The translations under genes were made by a program, and so were the position numbers. This document shows, piece by piece, positions 41,301-52,108 of a stretch of DNA of 64,000 nucleotides; within the stretch, counting starts at the first letter, position 1; each line of letters starts with the position of its first letter. This stretch comes from Branchinecta lynchi (taxonomy: Eukaryota > Arthropoda > Branchiopoda > Anostraca > Branchinectidae). The stretch is taken from the NCBI GenBank assembly GCA_023053575.1, contig JAKZAP010000009.1:20875869-20939868 (forward strand), written 5' to 3'. Below the pieces are notes generated by a model, which was given only the letters and a program-made list of their open reading frames with translations, had not been told where the DNA came from and searched no databases.

Positions 41301-41578
41301 AATATATTTGACAGAATCTAAGGAATGTGTAAGTGACCCACTATGTACCGTACCCCCTACCTAGTATGTACCACCCCCCGGTACATAGAAGGTCAAGTGG
41401 TACATACAAGATATAGGGGGGTAGATGGGGGGTTTCTGGTATGAAAATTCCCAAAAAATCGGTTTTGATAGAGTTTTGGAGGGTCTTTCAAACTGTGTAA
41501 GATTCATCCATATTGCCCATTGTCCTAAGAAGTTATTTAACTTTTCCAAATATTGACCCAGTATATACCACTCTCCCC
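38375..41578 (+). mobile_element. pogo-like DNA transposon, structurally complete
   Basis: 3204 bp. Terminal inverted repeats start GGGGAGAGTGGTACATACTG on the left and match the right end over 23 bases with one mismatch. TA is duplicated (38373-38374 and 41579-41580). The empty site survives in paralogous units (ACTTATACG at about 34195-34203 and 35186). Extra copies of TGGTACATACTGGG-like words lie at 38735-38775 and 41345-41410 as subterminal sites. It encodes one transposase. Confidence 0.95.
39112..41190 (+). CDS. pogo-like transposase with C-terminal Tudor-like domain
   Basis: 692-aa intact frame. N-terminal HTH_psq domain (residues about 20-65, SIRKTASRFGITFSVLQRRV); a second DNA-binding region (TERETRNLAFQYA, 107-140) of the CENP-B type. 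DDE nuclease of the pogo kind: Asp 197 (NCDETGL), Asp 306 (LLIMDNHETH), Asp 342 (IQPLDVSVYGPFK). A Ser/Asp-rich linker with three similar GCSSTPAV repeats follows, and residues about 625-650 (VGNFVKVIYEGEFFPGTVV) look Tudor/SH3-like. The ATG is 6 bases after a TTTTCTTGCAG acceptor-like site, so a 5' exon may exist. All catalytic residues present. Confidence 0.93.
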   Translation: MPRFSRSGVEQHYQEVATRKTESEIVLKDAVNEVIKGKSIRKTASRFGITFSVLQRRVKKFKELSDDEKCSITLARKHGFTPVFSSEQEGALKKYLIEASKMCYGLTERETRNLAFQYALANGNAVPKSWTDANTAGKEWLYGFRSRNTELSLRKPEATSLSRATSFNRKNVGQFFDNLKGILERFKFTGGCIYNCDETGLTTVHVPPKIFAEKGRKQVGKVTSGERGQLVTFLGTICSNGTFLPPFMIFPRKKMQTRMLAGAPEDSSGGANVSGWINQELFCDYMTHFIKFSHASLTQMKLLIMDNHETHISSKVIQLAKDNGVVLLTMPPHCSHKIQPLDVSVYGPFKGHYNRVMDTWLLNNPAKTVTIYDISELAGKAFPLAFTPSNISSGFRATGIWPCNPDIFTDDDFLCSYVTDRPEMLTEAGVLDAESARTSSNFSAPDGCSSSTPAVVGNSDDLPGCSSTPAVIDSSDYLPGCSVTPAVTPEQLRPHAKAGPRKTENRGRKKGSTKVLTDTPVKSQIEEDERARLMKNVKKSGKVVQKNKKVGGKGTSKKQVVQHIRFDESDESGSDVDLTSGTSDSDESLHLGLYEDENFDEMPYADFDSVTVGNFVKVIYEGEFFPGTVVAKTKDSAQVKVMAMAGISRWKWPDREDLLFYPKEDIRKKLANPEPAPGTASRASAFFIFRDW

Positions 41579-42054
41579 TATACGCGTGGCGACCTGGCAT
41601 AATCTAGCGGGTTTGATTCTCCCGGCGGATTATGCCATCTACCTATATTTTCCGCTTTTCGGAAGGAAAGATTTTTGAGTCAGAATAGAGATATTGCGCC
41701 ATACCCGACGAAACGGATATTTTTACACCATCATTAAAGTCAGCATATAACAACAAAATTAACATTAGGAGGTATAGGACTTTCGACTTACACACTCAAT
41801 TACTTCAAGAGTGTTCCCAATACAGTAGCGAAGGGCGGAACCGTTGAGGACGTCACGAGCGAAAATAATACTCACAAAGGTTGATTTTCTTACCCTTAGA
41901 GCCTTCTCAGGCCAGACAGAAGTCAAGAGGATGCAAAAATCGGCTTAGTGGTTCTGGTGGATGAACCTGGGATATAGCTTTGTAATGGTCGGAATATATT
42001 TACAAGCGACAAACCCCCCAAAACCATATTAAACATCCTAGCTAACTAGATAAA

Positions 42055-42940
42055 ATGGCTGATTTGAGTATTCCCAATACAGTAGCGAAGGGCGGAACCG
42101 TTGAGGACTTCACGAGCGATAGGAGCAAAGTCAATCAGATTCTAGATCTTCTTGTGAGTGCCGACATTGTTACGCACACTAGTCGTGCTATACCAGTCAG
42201 TAAAGGACTCCCAAAGGTTGATTTTCTGACGGTTAGAGATCCGTCTTTATGGTAGCCAATTCCTTAATGATGATTTTTCTAGCGCTCTTCTTATGCTTAA
42301 GAGTTGCAAAATGGCAAATATCCAAGCTTCTCTCGTCAATGGAAAGCCTATTTCAGACGGGATCGGGACAGGAGAAGCCGAATTCTGCTGCGAATGCTAA
42401 CAACAAGCTATAAATCCCCCAAAACCCTATCAAACATCCTTGCTAACTAGGTAAAATGGCTGATTTGAGTGTTCCCAATAGAGGAGCGAAGGGCGGAACC
42501 GTTGAGGACGTCACGAGCGATGGGAGCAATGTCAATCAGATTCTAGACCTTCTTGTGAGTGTCGACATTGTTACGCACGCTAGTCGTGCTATAGCAGTGA
42601 GTAAAGGACTCCCAAAGGTTGATTTTCTTACCGTTAGAGATCCGTCTCTCTAGTTTGCTATTGTTGAATCAATGCCTCTTACATTCCGTGAAATGATAGG
42701 AAAACGCGGTAGATCCTGATTCGTCCTGAGCGACTTCTCTTTGAAGGAAGATACATTGGATGAAGGGCTTGAGTATGCGATTGATTTCGTAGAAAAGGCA
42801 CTTCTCGATTCCTTTGCGTACCTAGGAGTGATAGGCGTAATATTACTGGTGTGCGCGTGACTCCTCACGAACGTATCGATATTCCGGACGACCTCGTTCA
42901 AAGCTACATCTTGGATACCAGTTCTCCTGATAAGGTTTAC
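42055..42940 (+). pseudogene. Two adjacent MADLS-family copies (duplicated segment, copy 2)
   Basis: Same as 35578-36460 at constant offset 6477, including the TAG and the extra TGA inside the second reading frame. Shared nonsense changes show the duplication came after the gene had decayed. Confidence 0.65.
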
Positions 42941-44627
42941 TTGATAGATCGGATTCTCATAAATTGAGGGCATACTCCTTTGCCTGATCGCCCAAGTTCT
43001 TTTCCGAAAGTATATCTTCCTTTTTCAGATCCTTTGATTTTGTCGAGAGTTCTAGGACAGATTGGTGTTTTGATGAGTCTAAGCCTAAGTTGTTTGATAA
43101 AGAGGGCATACTCCTTTGCCTGATCGCCCAAGTTTTTTTTCGGAAAGTATATCTTCCTTTTTCAGATCCTTTGATTTTGTCGGTTCGCATTGAATTTGAT
43201 GAGAAAACGCCCGTGTCTGCCCGTGCTATCGCTGCGTTGTTCTCGAAAGTCATGGTGCCTTAGTCTGCTGTCAATCCTCACGAGTCTCTGGTCTCCTTCC
43301 GTTCTGAACGACTTCTCTTCGAAGGAAGACTCTTTGGATGAAGCACTTGAGCACTGAGCCGACATTGTTACGCACACTAGTCGTGCTATACCAGTCAGTA
43401 AAGGACTTCTAAGGGTTGATTTTCTTACGGTTAGAGATCCGTCCTTATGGTACCTAATTCCTTGATGATGATTTTTCTAACGCTCTTCTTGTGCTTAGCG
43501 TTGCAAAAGGGCACATTCCCACGCTTCTCTCGTCAACGGAAAGCACATTCCAGACGGGATCCGGACAGGACCAGCCGAATTCTACTGCGAAGGCTAACAA
43601 CAAGCCCCAAATCACCATTAAATATTCTCGGTAACCAGATAATACGGCTGATTTGAGTATTCCCAATAAAGGAGCGAAGGGCGGAACCGTTGAGGATGTC
43701 ACGAGCAATGGGAGCAAAATAGGACTCACAAATAGGGGTCGGCACCGTTTTTGTTTCTGTTTTTTTACTACCGTTTTCTGTTCTGTTTTTTTTTTTTAAA
43801 TAACAGAAAAATTGAAAACAGGTCGCCGTTTTTTTAATGCCGCTTCTGTTTCTGTTCCGTTTTTTATATAACCGTTTTAGGCGTTTCTGTTTTTATTTTA
43901 CCTGTTATATCCAAATTGCCGTTTTTTGGTCCGACTTATACGCGAAGGAAAGATTTTTTAGTCAGAATAGAGAGAATGCGCCCTACCCGACGAAACGGAT
44001 ATTTTTACACCATCATTAAAGGCAGCATATAACAACAAAATTAACATTAGGAGGTATAGGACTTTCGACTTACAGACTAAATTACTTCACGAGTGTTCCC
44101 AATACAGTAGCGAAGGGCGGAACCGTTGAGGACGTCACAAGCGATAGGAGCAAAGTAAATCAGATTCTAGATCTTTGTGAGTGCCGGTATTGTTACGCAC
44201 GCTAGTCGTGCTATACCAGTCAGTAAAGGACTTCCTTTATTCCAAATAAAGGAGCGATGGGCGGAACCGTTGAGGACGTCACGAGCGATGAGAGCAAAAT
44301 AGGACTCACAAAGGATGATTTTCTTACCGTTAGAGCCTTCTCAGGCCTGACAGAAGTCAGGAGAATGCAAAAATCGGCTTAGTGGTTCTGGTGGATGAAC
44401 CTGGTTAAGCTTTGTAATGGTCGGGATATATTTTAATTTAATCTCCGATTCCCATGCTCTGGTCTTACATTAATCCGCTCTGAAAGAATACCGGGTCTGA
44501 TGTAAACCATGCCAATTCCCAATTCCAGGCGGGATCCGGACAGGAGAAGCCGAATTCTGCTGCGAACGCTAACAACAAGCCCCAAACCCCCAAAAACGAT
44601 ATTAAACATCCTAGCTAACTAGATAAA

Positions 44628-44960
44628 ATGGCTGATTTGAGTATTCCCAATACAGTAGCGAAGGGCGGAACCGTTGAAGACTTCACGAGCGATGGGAGCA
44701 AAGTCAATAAGATTCTAGATCTTCTTGTGAGTGCCGACATTGTTACGCACACTAGTCGTGCTATACCAGTCAGTAAAGGACTCCCAAAGGTTGATTTTCT
44801 GACGGTTAGAGATCCGTCTTTATGGTAGCTAATTCCTTGATGATGATTATTTTAACGCTCTTCTTGTGCTTAGCGTTGCAAAAGGGCACATTCCCACGCT
44901 TCTGTCGTCGACGGAAAGCACATTCCAGACGGGATCCGGAAAGGACCAGCCGAATTCTAC
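44628..44960 (+). pseudogene. MADLS-family copy
   Basis: 66-codon frame MADLSIPNTVAKGGTVEDF to PSLW; then the usual stop and out-of-frame tail. Preceded by a polar-tail unit (GACAGGAGAAGCCGAATTC, AACAACAAG) ending in a stop 9 bases before the ATG. Confidence 0.6.
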
Positions 44961-45445
44961 TGCGAAGGCTAACAACAAGCCCAAATCACCATTAAATATT
45001 CTCGGTAACTAGATAATACGGCTGATTTGAGTATTCCCAATAAAGGAGCGAAGGGCGGAACCGTTGAGGATGTCACGAGCGATGGGAGCAAAATAGGACT
45101 CACAAATAGGGGTCGGCACCGTTTTTGTTTCTGTTTTTTTACTACCGTGAGGACGTCACGAAACCCTATCAAACATCCTTGCTAACTAGAAAAAATGGCT
45201 GATTTGATTGTTCCCAATAAAGGAGCGAAGGGCGGAACCGTTGAGGACGTCACGAGCGATTGGAGCAAAATAGGACTCACAAAGGTTGATTTTCTTACCG
45301 TTAGAGCCTTCTCAGGCTAGATAGAAGTCAGGAGAATGCAAAAATCGGATTAGTGGTTCTGGTGGATGAACCTTGGTCGGAATATATTTAAATTTAATCT
45401 CTAACCCCCAAAAACCATATTGAACATCCTAGCTAACTACACAAA

Positions 45446-45780
45446 ATGGCTGATTTGAGTATTCCCAATACAGTAGCGAAGGGCGGAACCGTTGAGGACT
45501 TCACGAGCGATGGGAGCAAAGTCAATCAGATTCTAGATCTTCTTGTGAGTGCCGACATTGTTACGCACCCTAGTCGTGCTTTACCAGTCAGTAAAGGACT
45601 TCTAAAGGTTGATTTTTTTACGGATAAAGATCCGTCTTTATGGTAGCTAATTCCTTGATGATGATTTTTCTAACGCTCTTCTTGTGCTTAGCGTTGCAAA
45701 AGGGCACATTCCCACCTCTCGCCAACGGAAAGCACATTCCAGACGGGATGCGGACCGGATCAGCCGAATTCTACTGCGAA
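45446..45780 (+). pseudogene. MADLS-family copy
   Basis: 66-codon frame of the Ile subfamily (MADLSIPNTVAKGGTVEDF), then tail. It differs from its neighbours by small substitutions (VTHPSRALPV). Confidence 0.6.
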
Positions 45781-46382
45781 GGCTAACAACAAGCCCCAAA
45801 TCACCATTAAATATTCTCGGTGACTAGATAACACGGCTGATTTGAGTTTTTTTTAAATAACAGAAAAACAGAAAACAGGTCGTCGTTTTTTTAATGCCGC
45901 TTATGTTTCTGTTCCATTTTTTATATGACCGTTTTAGCCGTTTCTGTTTTTTTTTTACCTGTTATTTCCAAATTTCCATTTTTTGTTCCGACTTATACGC
46001 GTGGCGACCTAGCAAAATCTAGCGGGTTTCATTCTTTCGGCGGATTATGCCATCTACCGATATGTTCCGCTTTTCGGAAGGAAAGATTTTTGAGTCAGAA
46101 TCGAGAGATTGCGCCCTACCGGACGAAACGGATATTTTTACACCATCATTAAAGGCAGCATATAACAACAAAATTAACATTAGGAGGTATAGGACTTTCG
46201 ACTTGCAGACTAAATTACTTCACGAGTGTTCCCAATACAGTAGCGAAGGGCGGAACCGTTGCAAAAATCGGCTTAGTGGTTCTGGTGGATGAACCTGGGA
46301 TATAGCTTTGTAATGGTCGGAATATATTTACAAGCCCCAAACCCCCCAAAACCATATTAAACATCCTAGCTAACTAGATAAA

Positions 46383-46560
46383 ATGGCTGATTTGAGTATT
46401 CCCAATACAGTAGCGAAGGGCGGAACCGTTGAGGACTTCACGAGCGATAGGAGCAAAGTCAATCAGATTCTAGATCTTCTTGTGAGTGCCGACATTGTTA
46501 CGCACACTAGTCGTGCTATACCAGTCAGTAAAGGACTCCCAAAGGTCCATACCTGTCCAT
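46383..46560 (+). pseudogene. MADLS-family copy, truncated at array end
   Basis: MADLSIPN start; similarity ends after GLPKV at about 46543, where unrelated sequence begins. Marks the right border of the array. Confidence 0.6.
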
Positions 46561-47930
46561 ACGCGGGCAGGGGTTGTCTTTGAAACCTGCTAATTCCACA
46601 GGAGTCTTCATGAGCGTTTTTAGCTGGAGTCTACCATAGTCTACTCTGGGCTGTGATGTTAGTAGTTATGCTCATGGAGCCGGTGTCAACTGTGTTTCCA
46701 GGGAGCATTCGAACATTCGACCTCAACAGAAAGGTTACAAGTCGTCGTTGGGGTATCAAAAGGTCGTATCTCAGTTGTCATGAACTTTACAGGAGGAACA
46801 AAAAAACTTCATAACTTCTGGAAACAGTGGCCAAAAAGAGTTAAAAATATAGCATAGCATTAAAATTCAGTTTCAGATATTGTTGTACCATAATCGTTCC
46901 AATGAACTGGCAGTTTAAGAAGTAAGTTTGAACCGAAATTTTTGTTGACATATTGCATTTTGATTCAACTTACATTCTTCGAATAATAATTACAAAATCT
47001 TAAAAAGTTAAAGAACAGAAGACTTAACAAGTATTGTGCCATACGAACTATAAAAGAAAAAGCAGGACACCATCTTCAGTACATTGCATCGTAAAAAGGC
47101 CACGCCTCTTTGGGCATTATCTGTCGCAAATCCATCAGATACTTTCTCTAGCTTGGATGCAGTGTCACCTTGTTTGAATAAAGATGGAACCAGTCAATCC
47201 AAAGCAATCCAGTCATCATCGAAGTCCAAGATGTAGGAAATGACCACAGCCTCGTAATGGATTCCCCTCAGACTTCAGGATCACCCGTTTTCTTGCCTGG
47301 TCTGATGGATTCGACGAACCTCAGAACTTTGTAGTCTCGGAATCTGATGGATTCGGCCTTATGGATGGCAATGATGTACAAGCATGGCAGTACGAGCAAT
47401 CACAATTGCGCATACAAGGATGTATGGATTTTCCGGGAGTTCTTGGCTAGAATAACAAGAGTTAGAACATTGTAGTCTCGGTACCGATGGATTTGGCCTT
47501 ATGGATGGCATGCTTCAATGCCTTGTGTGAGGATATGACATCTGCTATGAAGCGGTCAGGGGCCATGTCAGCTCTATCAAGCATGGCAGTATGAGCAACC
47601 GCAATTGCCAAGGATGTATGGTTTTTCGGGGAGTTCTTGGATAGAACAAGTCGCGTAACGAAAAGGGTACACTACGAAGCTGTTATTTAAAGTCACTTGG
47701 TCTAAAACGGTTTGAATATGGACGACCAACGTTGCCTGATGAAAATTGCATCTCGCTTACTCTCTGACGCTGAGTACCTAGTCTGCGTTCCAAACCGTAG
47801 TATCTTTCACCATGCAAAGCCAACTTTAAAAATGATGGTGTTCCGGATTTTTTCTTCTTAATCTTTCAACAGTAGTCACAACAGATTGCATAAAACACTG
47901 GTCCAGCAAAAATGAGAGGGGTAGGTATAC
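46560..47930. other. Non-coding stretch with two dispersed-repeat copies
   Basis: Contains copies of the 9560-9690 repeat at 47378-47470 and 47580-47680, each beside a GGCCTTATGGATGGCA word. No convincing gene was seen on either strand. Confidence 0.5.
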
Positions 47931-48124
47931 TTAGTGCTCTCCCATTTTATTGTTGTAATTCTATATAAGTTGTGCAAATGCTGTAAGTGGGTCAGTGATG
48001 TAAGTAGTGACGATTTTACTATTTCGGGTCCAAGGAGGGAGGCGGAGCAGGAATTTAAAGAAACGAAATTAAGTATAAAGCGTAAGGCAGGGCCACCGTT
48101 GAAAATCGTGAAGAGAATGTTTGG

Positions 48125-48470
48125 TCAGCAGTGCTCTGGTCTCTCTGATCGACCTCCCGATCGGTTGACCAAGATAAATCATCGAATTCCGTGATTTTTC
48201 AGAGGTAAATTCATTCCTCGCAACACTTAACGTATCAAAAATTTCTTCAAGACGAGTAACTGTGCGACTGGGGTTCAGAATGTCATCCACGAAAAATACA
48301 AGCCTAACGTCAACTGCACGAATAATACAAGCCGGCTTTACATTACTTTTAGGTTCGATTACGGCATTATTGAATAGTTGCGGCGAAACTAACGATCCCT
48401 GTCTTACTCCTTTCTTAACAGACACAACAACATGAGCATGCGGAAAACAAAAGGTTTGAATAACAACAAC
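48125..48470 (-). pseudogene. LINE-C reverse transcriptase fragment
   Basis: Minus strand: SVKKGVRQGSLVSPQLFNNA, then FVDDILNPSRTV (degenerate catalytic YADD), a linker and IYLGQPIGR. This is the RT palm/thumb of a LINE. Shorter copy of the first block at 49075-49205. Both are embedded in duplicated sequence. Confidence 0.7.
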
Positions 48471-48479
48471 TGTGAAGAA

Positions 48480-49010
48480 GGAACCCCTCATTCTGAATGC
48501 TAGGATCTTTTTTGGGGGGCTGCACAGAAGTTTCTTTGTAAATGTTTGTAGGCTAAGTTCGACGTTATAGAATTTCGAGGTTGGTGTTCGATACCCCTCT
48601 TGCAGTTAAGTCAAATTTGGGCTGCCATCAGTCCCTCTTAACTGATCTCTGTTATTTTGCCTGTTACTGTTAAATGTTAGGCTAGTGTAAAATCTGCTTC
48701 TGTGTTCGTATGGCCTTAAGTTCCCACATTGCTGCACGGCCAGCCTCTGTCATCAGTTTAAAAGGGAGTAACAGCCATGAAATTCTCAGTTGCAAAGGTC
48801 AGGTCATGTGGATTTCCAGTTCACTAGGTCCCATATGCATGTTATTTATCCATAATCAAATGCTTAACCAGCTCCATTAAGAAATTCCTTGGTGTTTTTA
48901 ATCTCCGATCTACCCAGATCCGTATTCTGTCAGTTGGCCATCAGATGCTGCACTACAAAATATTAAATACCCTCCTGTTTAAATATCTCTTGGCAATATC
49001 TTAGTATATC
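48480..49010. repeat. Duplicated block, copy 1
   Basis: About 530 bases (AACCCCTCATTCTGAATGC ... CAGTTGGCCATCAGATGC-like) that recur at 50588-51160. Contents are probably LINE-internal coding in minus orientation (TRSCYTSLTFN-type frame better kept in copy 2). Confidence 0.7.
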
Positions 49011-49074
49011 TACTGGTAAAACTTGAAAGCCAACCTCTTGCCCTGATTAAAAAGAAAACTTAATGCATTACACT

Positions 49075-49205
49075 GTAAGTGGTTACTTTTAGGTTCGATT
49101 ATGGCATTACTGAATAGTTGCGGCGAAACTAACGATCCCTGTCTTACTCCTTTCTTAACAGACACAATAACATGAGCATGCGGAAAACAAGAGATTTGAA
49201 TAATC
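49075..49205 (-). pseudogene. LINE-C RT fragment, second copy
   Basis: Minus-strand SVKKGVRQGSLVSPQLFSNA, near-identical to the block in 48125-48470. It stops at the short-repeat tail of the next LINE (49203). Confidence 0.65.
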
Positions 49206-50596
49206 AATCAATCAAACAAGTTTAATCCGAATAGCTAAAAGCTAGAAAAGGAATACAAATTGACAAAATACACAGACACACAAGAAACAATTTAACTAAT
49301 ACACTTACAAGAAATTACCAGAAATAAGTGAAATTGGGAATAAATGAAATTGGGTAGATTTTTTTTTCAATCCATCAAGTTTAATCCGAATAGCTGAAAG
49401 CTAGAAAACGAATACAAATTTACAAAATATACAGACACACAAGAAACAAATTAACTAATACACTTACAAGAAATTACCAGAAATAAATGACGGAATGAAA
49501 CTAGGTAAAAATTGGGTAGAAAACTTATTGCCAGTATTCCTCTCGGCCCGACGTACAGAAGACGGGAGGGGAGGGGGGAATAGATGGTTCATCTGGGGAC
49601 AACATGTTATCTTAGCTCCAAATTTGTTTGAAAGAGTATTTCTACGTACAGATAATTTAGAAATGGCAAGTTTAATGAGAGCCTCTTCGTATGTAATGTT
49701 ATGATCACCCAGAATGATTCTCATGGCTCTTTTGGACATTTTCCAGGCGATCAGAGAGCTCTGCAGAAAGAGAAGAATGCCAAACCGGTGAAGCATATTC
49801 TAAATGAGGACGGATATGGGTTTTAAAATAACAGAGGAGGCATTTAGTATCCAAACCGGAAGATTTAAGGGTAGAAAAGGATTTAATTAAAAAGCTGGTT
49901 TTACGGATAATATTGTCAACATGAGAATTCATTTCAGATCATCTTCAATTATTACCCCAAGCAATTTAACGGATTCAAGCTGCCTGAATGACGATGAATA
50001 TTCAGCAGTTTCTATTTTTAGTCTGCTAAACCGCAGAACCGAACACTTACTGTCATTAATTTGCATTTTCTTGCTTAACAGTTGAGTTTCAAGGGAAGTG
50101 ATGGAGTCTTTTACCGGATTTGAACTGTTCGGAAGTGTGAAAGAAAGCTTAGAAATAACGAGAAGTGAGGGATCATCACCTAACTGGAATCACATTGTTA
50201 ACGTGAGAACAGTTCGGGTTCAGTCTTAGAATTTTTTCCTCGACCATAGCAGGAGTAGCTCAAGGAGCTCATCACTCAAGGGAGGTAACGAAATATAAAT
50301 ATCGGCAAAGAATTTGTTATTTGATCAACGGAAACAGGGTCACCCAGATAATCGCAAAGGTTCACGGTGGGCCTCTGCTTCCCGCTAAGATTTTGCAGCT
50401 TCTCATGAAATTTCTTTGAAGTTAGAACCGATCCAAAAAGAGAATTTAAAACAGATTTCCCGTATTCCTTGCGTCTTCGTCTCAATATAGAAACGTTACG
50501 GAGTTGTTTTGCCTGATCACTGAAACCATCTCGAAACAACTGGCGTTTCAGCTTAATCAAATTTTTCACTGACTGGTCAATCCACGGTACCAACAA
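49203..50596 (-). pseudogene. LINE-D, L2/CR1-like 3' portion
   Basis: Minus strand. The 3' end carries TTGA-type tail repeats and TTCGGATTAAACTTG at 49203-49222; a second copy of the same 3' UTR starts at 49369, so two 3' ends are stacked. Upstream coding: WKMSKRAMRIILGD (about 49740), HLEYASPVWHSSL (about 49800), KTHIRPHLEY and, after gaps, WIDQSVKNLIKLKRQLFRDG (50560-50590), the region between endonuclease and RT. Several frameshifts and a missing RT palm. A 3' microsatellite of this kind is typical of CR1/L2. Confidence 0.75.
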
Positions 50597-51160
50597 CTGT
50601 GAAGAACGAACCCCTCATTCTGAATGCTAGGATCTTTTTTAGGGGGGCTGCACAGAAGTTTCCCTGTAAAGGTTTGTAGGCCAAGTTTGATGTTATATAA
50701 GTTCGAGGTTGGTGTTGGATACCCCTCTTGTAGGTAAGTCAATTTTGTGCTGGCATCAGTCCCTCTTGACTGATCTCTGTTAATTTGCCTGTTACTGTTA
50801 AATGTTAGGCTAGTGTAAAATCTGGTTCTGTGTTCGTATGGCCTTAAGTTCCCACATTGCTGCACGGCCAGCCTATGTCATCAGTTTAAAAGGGAGTAAG
50901 AGCCATGAAATTCTCAGTGGAAAGGGTAAGTTCATGTGGATTTCCATTTCACTAGGTCCCATATTTTTCAATAATCAAATGCTTAACCAGCTCCATTAGG
51001 AAATTCCTTGGTGTTTTTAATCTCCGATCTACCCAGATCCGTATTTCTGTCAGTTGGCCATCAGAAGCTACACTACAAAATATTAAATCCCCTCCTGTTT
51101 TAATATCTCTTGGCAATATCTTGGTATATCTTCTGGTAAAACTCGAAAGCGAACCTCTGT
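50588..51160. repeat. Duplicated block, copy 2
   Basis: Repeat of 48480-49010. The minus-strand frame 50566-50865 (HRTRFYTSLTFNSNRQINRD) gives the best coding look. Ends near 51170 where the hAT copy begins. Confidence 0.7.
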
Positions 51161-51217
51161 CAGCATGCTCCATCATTTAGCCAGGTTAAAAAGAAAACCT
51201 AATGTATTACACTGTAA

Positions 51218-51875
51218 GTGGTGTTGACAGTCTCTTTTCCCCTATTTGGGTATTTGGGTGGTGCAAGTGCCGACCCGGATTCTGATTCATGTCCTTCTGA
51301 TGATGAACACGACCCAGGTCATACTGCAAACCGACAAAATCGACATAGACCTTTGAGTCAAGCTGGTGGTCCTACCCAAACTACTTGTGGGAGGAGTGAC
51401 CAGAATGGCTCTGGAGAACCTAATGCGAAGAATCAAAGAATAGATGATTTTCTGCAAACCAAGTATGGTGCAAATCACCCTAAAACTTTGAAAATCAATA
51501 AGCTAGTTATGAAGTTCATTGCCAAAGATATGCGCCCCTATCTGTAGTATCAAACCCTGGGTTTGTTGAATTGGTGCAGGGAATTGACTCCAATTATACT
51601 TTGCTATCCCGAACTAAAGTAACAAGAGACCTGCTTCCCGAAATGTACGCCGTTGAAAAACTGAAGCTACAGGAGGTTTTAAGGAATGTCAGACATGTTT
51701 CCCTGACTACAGACATATGGACCTCCCGTGCAACTGAGGGTTTCATGGCTGCTACGGCCCATTATATTGGTGACAAAGGCTGTCTGTGCAGCAGCGTGCT
51801 AACTACTGCAAACTGAGAGGCAAACTGCAGATGCCATCACAACTCATCTTCTGAAATTGCCACTGAGTGGGAAAT
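51218..51875 (+). pseudogene. hAT transposase, N-terminal part (host of the nest)
   Basis: ZBED/hAT-type transposase remnant: RIDDFLQTKYGANHPKTLKI, KLVMKFIAKDMRPY, then after a frameshift near 51545 NPGFVELVQGIDSNYTL, and VSLTTDIWTSRATEGFMAAT, the classic hAT TDIWTS block. A second frameshift lies near 51808. Coding is interrupted at 51879 by the Harbinger element and resumes at 57915. The family joins Asp-Asp-Glu residues from distant parts. Dead by frameshifts and insertions. Confidence 0.8.
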
Positions 51876-52108
51876 TAAAGCCTTGTTCAAATATACGTAA
51901 TACGGCTCGTAAGAGTGATTTTTTCGCAGCTTATCCTACTCGCCGTCGCTTTTTTGGCTCCGAGGGTGCATAAAATTGGATTGAAATCGTTTCTATTTTT
52001 CGGTAACGACGGAGCAATAGGGAACGTTTTAGTTACGACGGGCCAATAGGCAATATTTGAAGAAGAAGAGATTTGGAAGAAAGTCATATTTATTATTTGT
52101 AATACAAA

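Larger units (their letters stand above)
41581..46560 (+). repeat. MADLS-family tandem array, right part
   Basis: Continues the array after the pogo-like insertion: starts at 42055, 42456, 43646 (ACG), 44628, 45019 (ACG), 45195, 45446, 45835 (ACG) and 46383. T-rich modules at 41581-41815 (the right half of the one split by the transposon), 43740-44090 and 45843-46235. The last copy is cut at about 46543, after which the sequence is unrelated. Confidence 0.85.

Noticed and set aside
49705..49796. Separate genes for the two overlapping minus-strand ORFs
   Set aside because: They are consecutive pieces of one LINE-D RT split by a frameshift.
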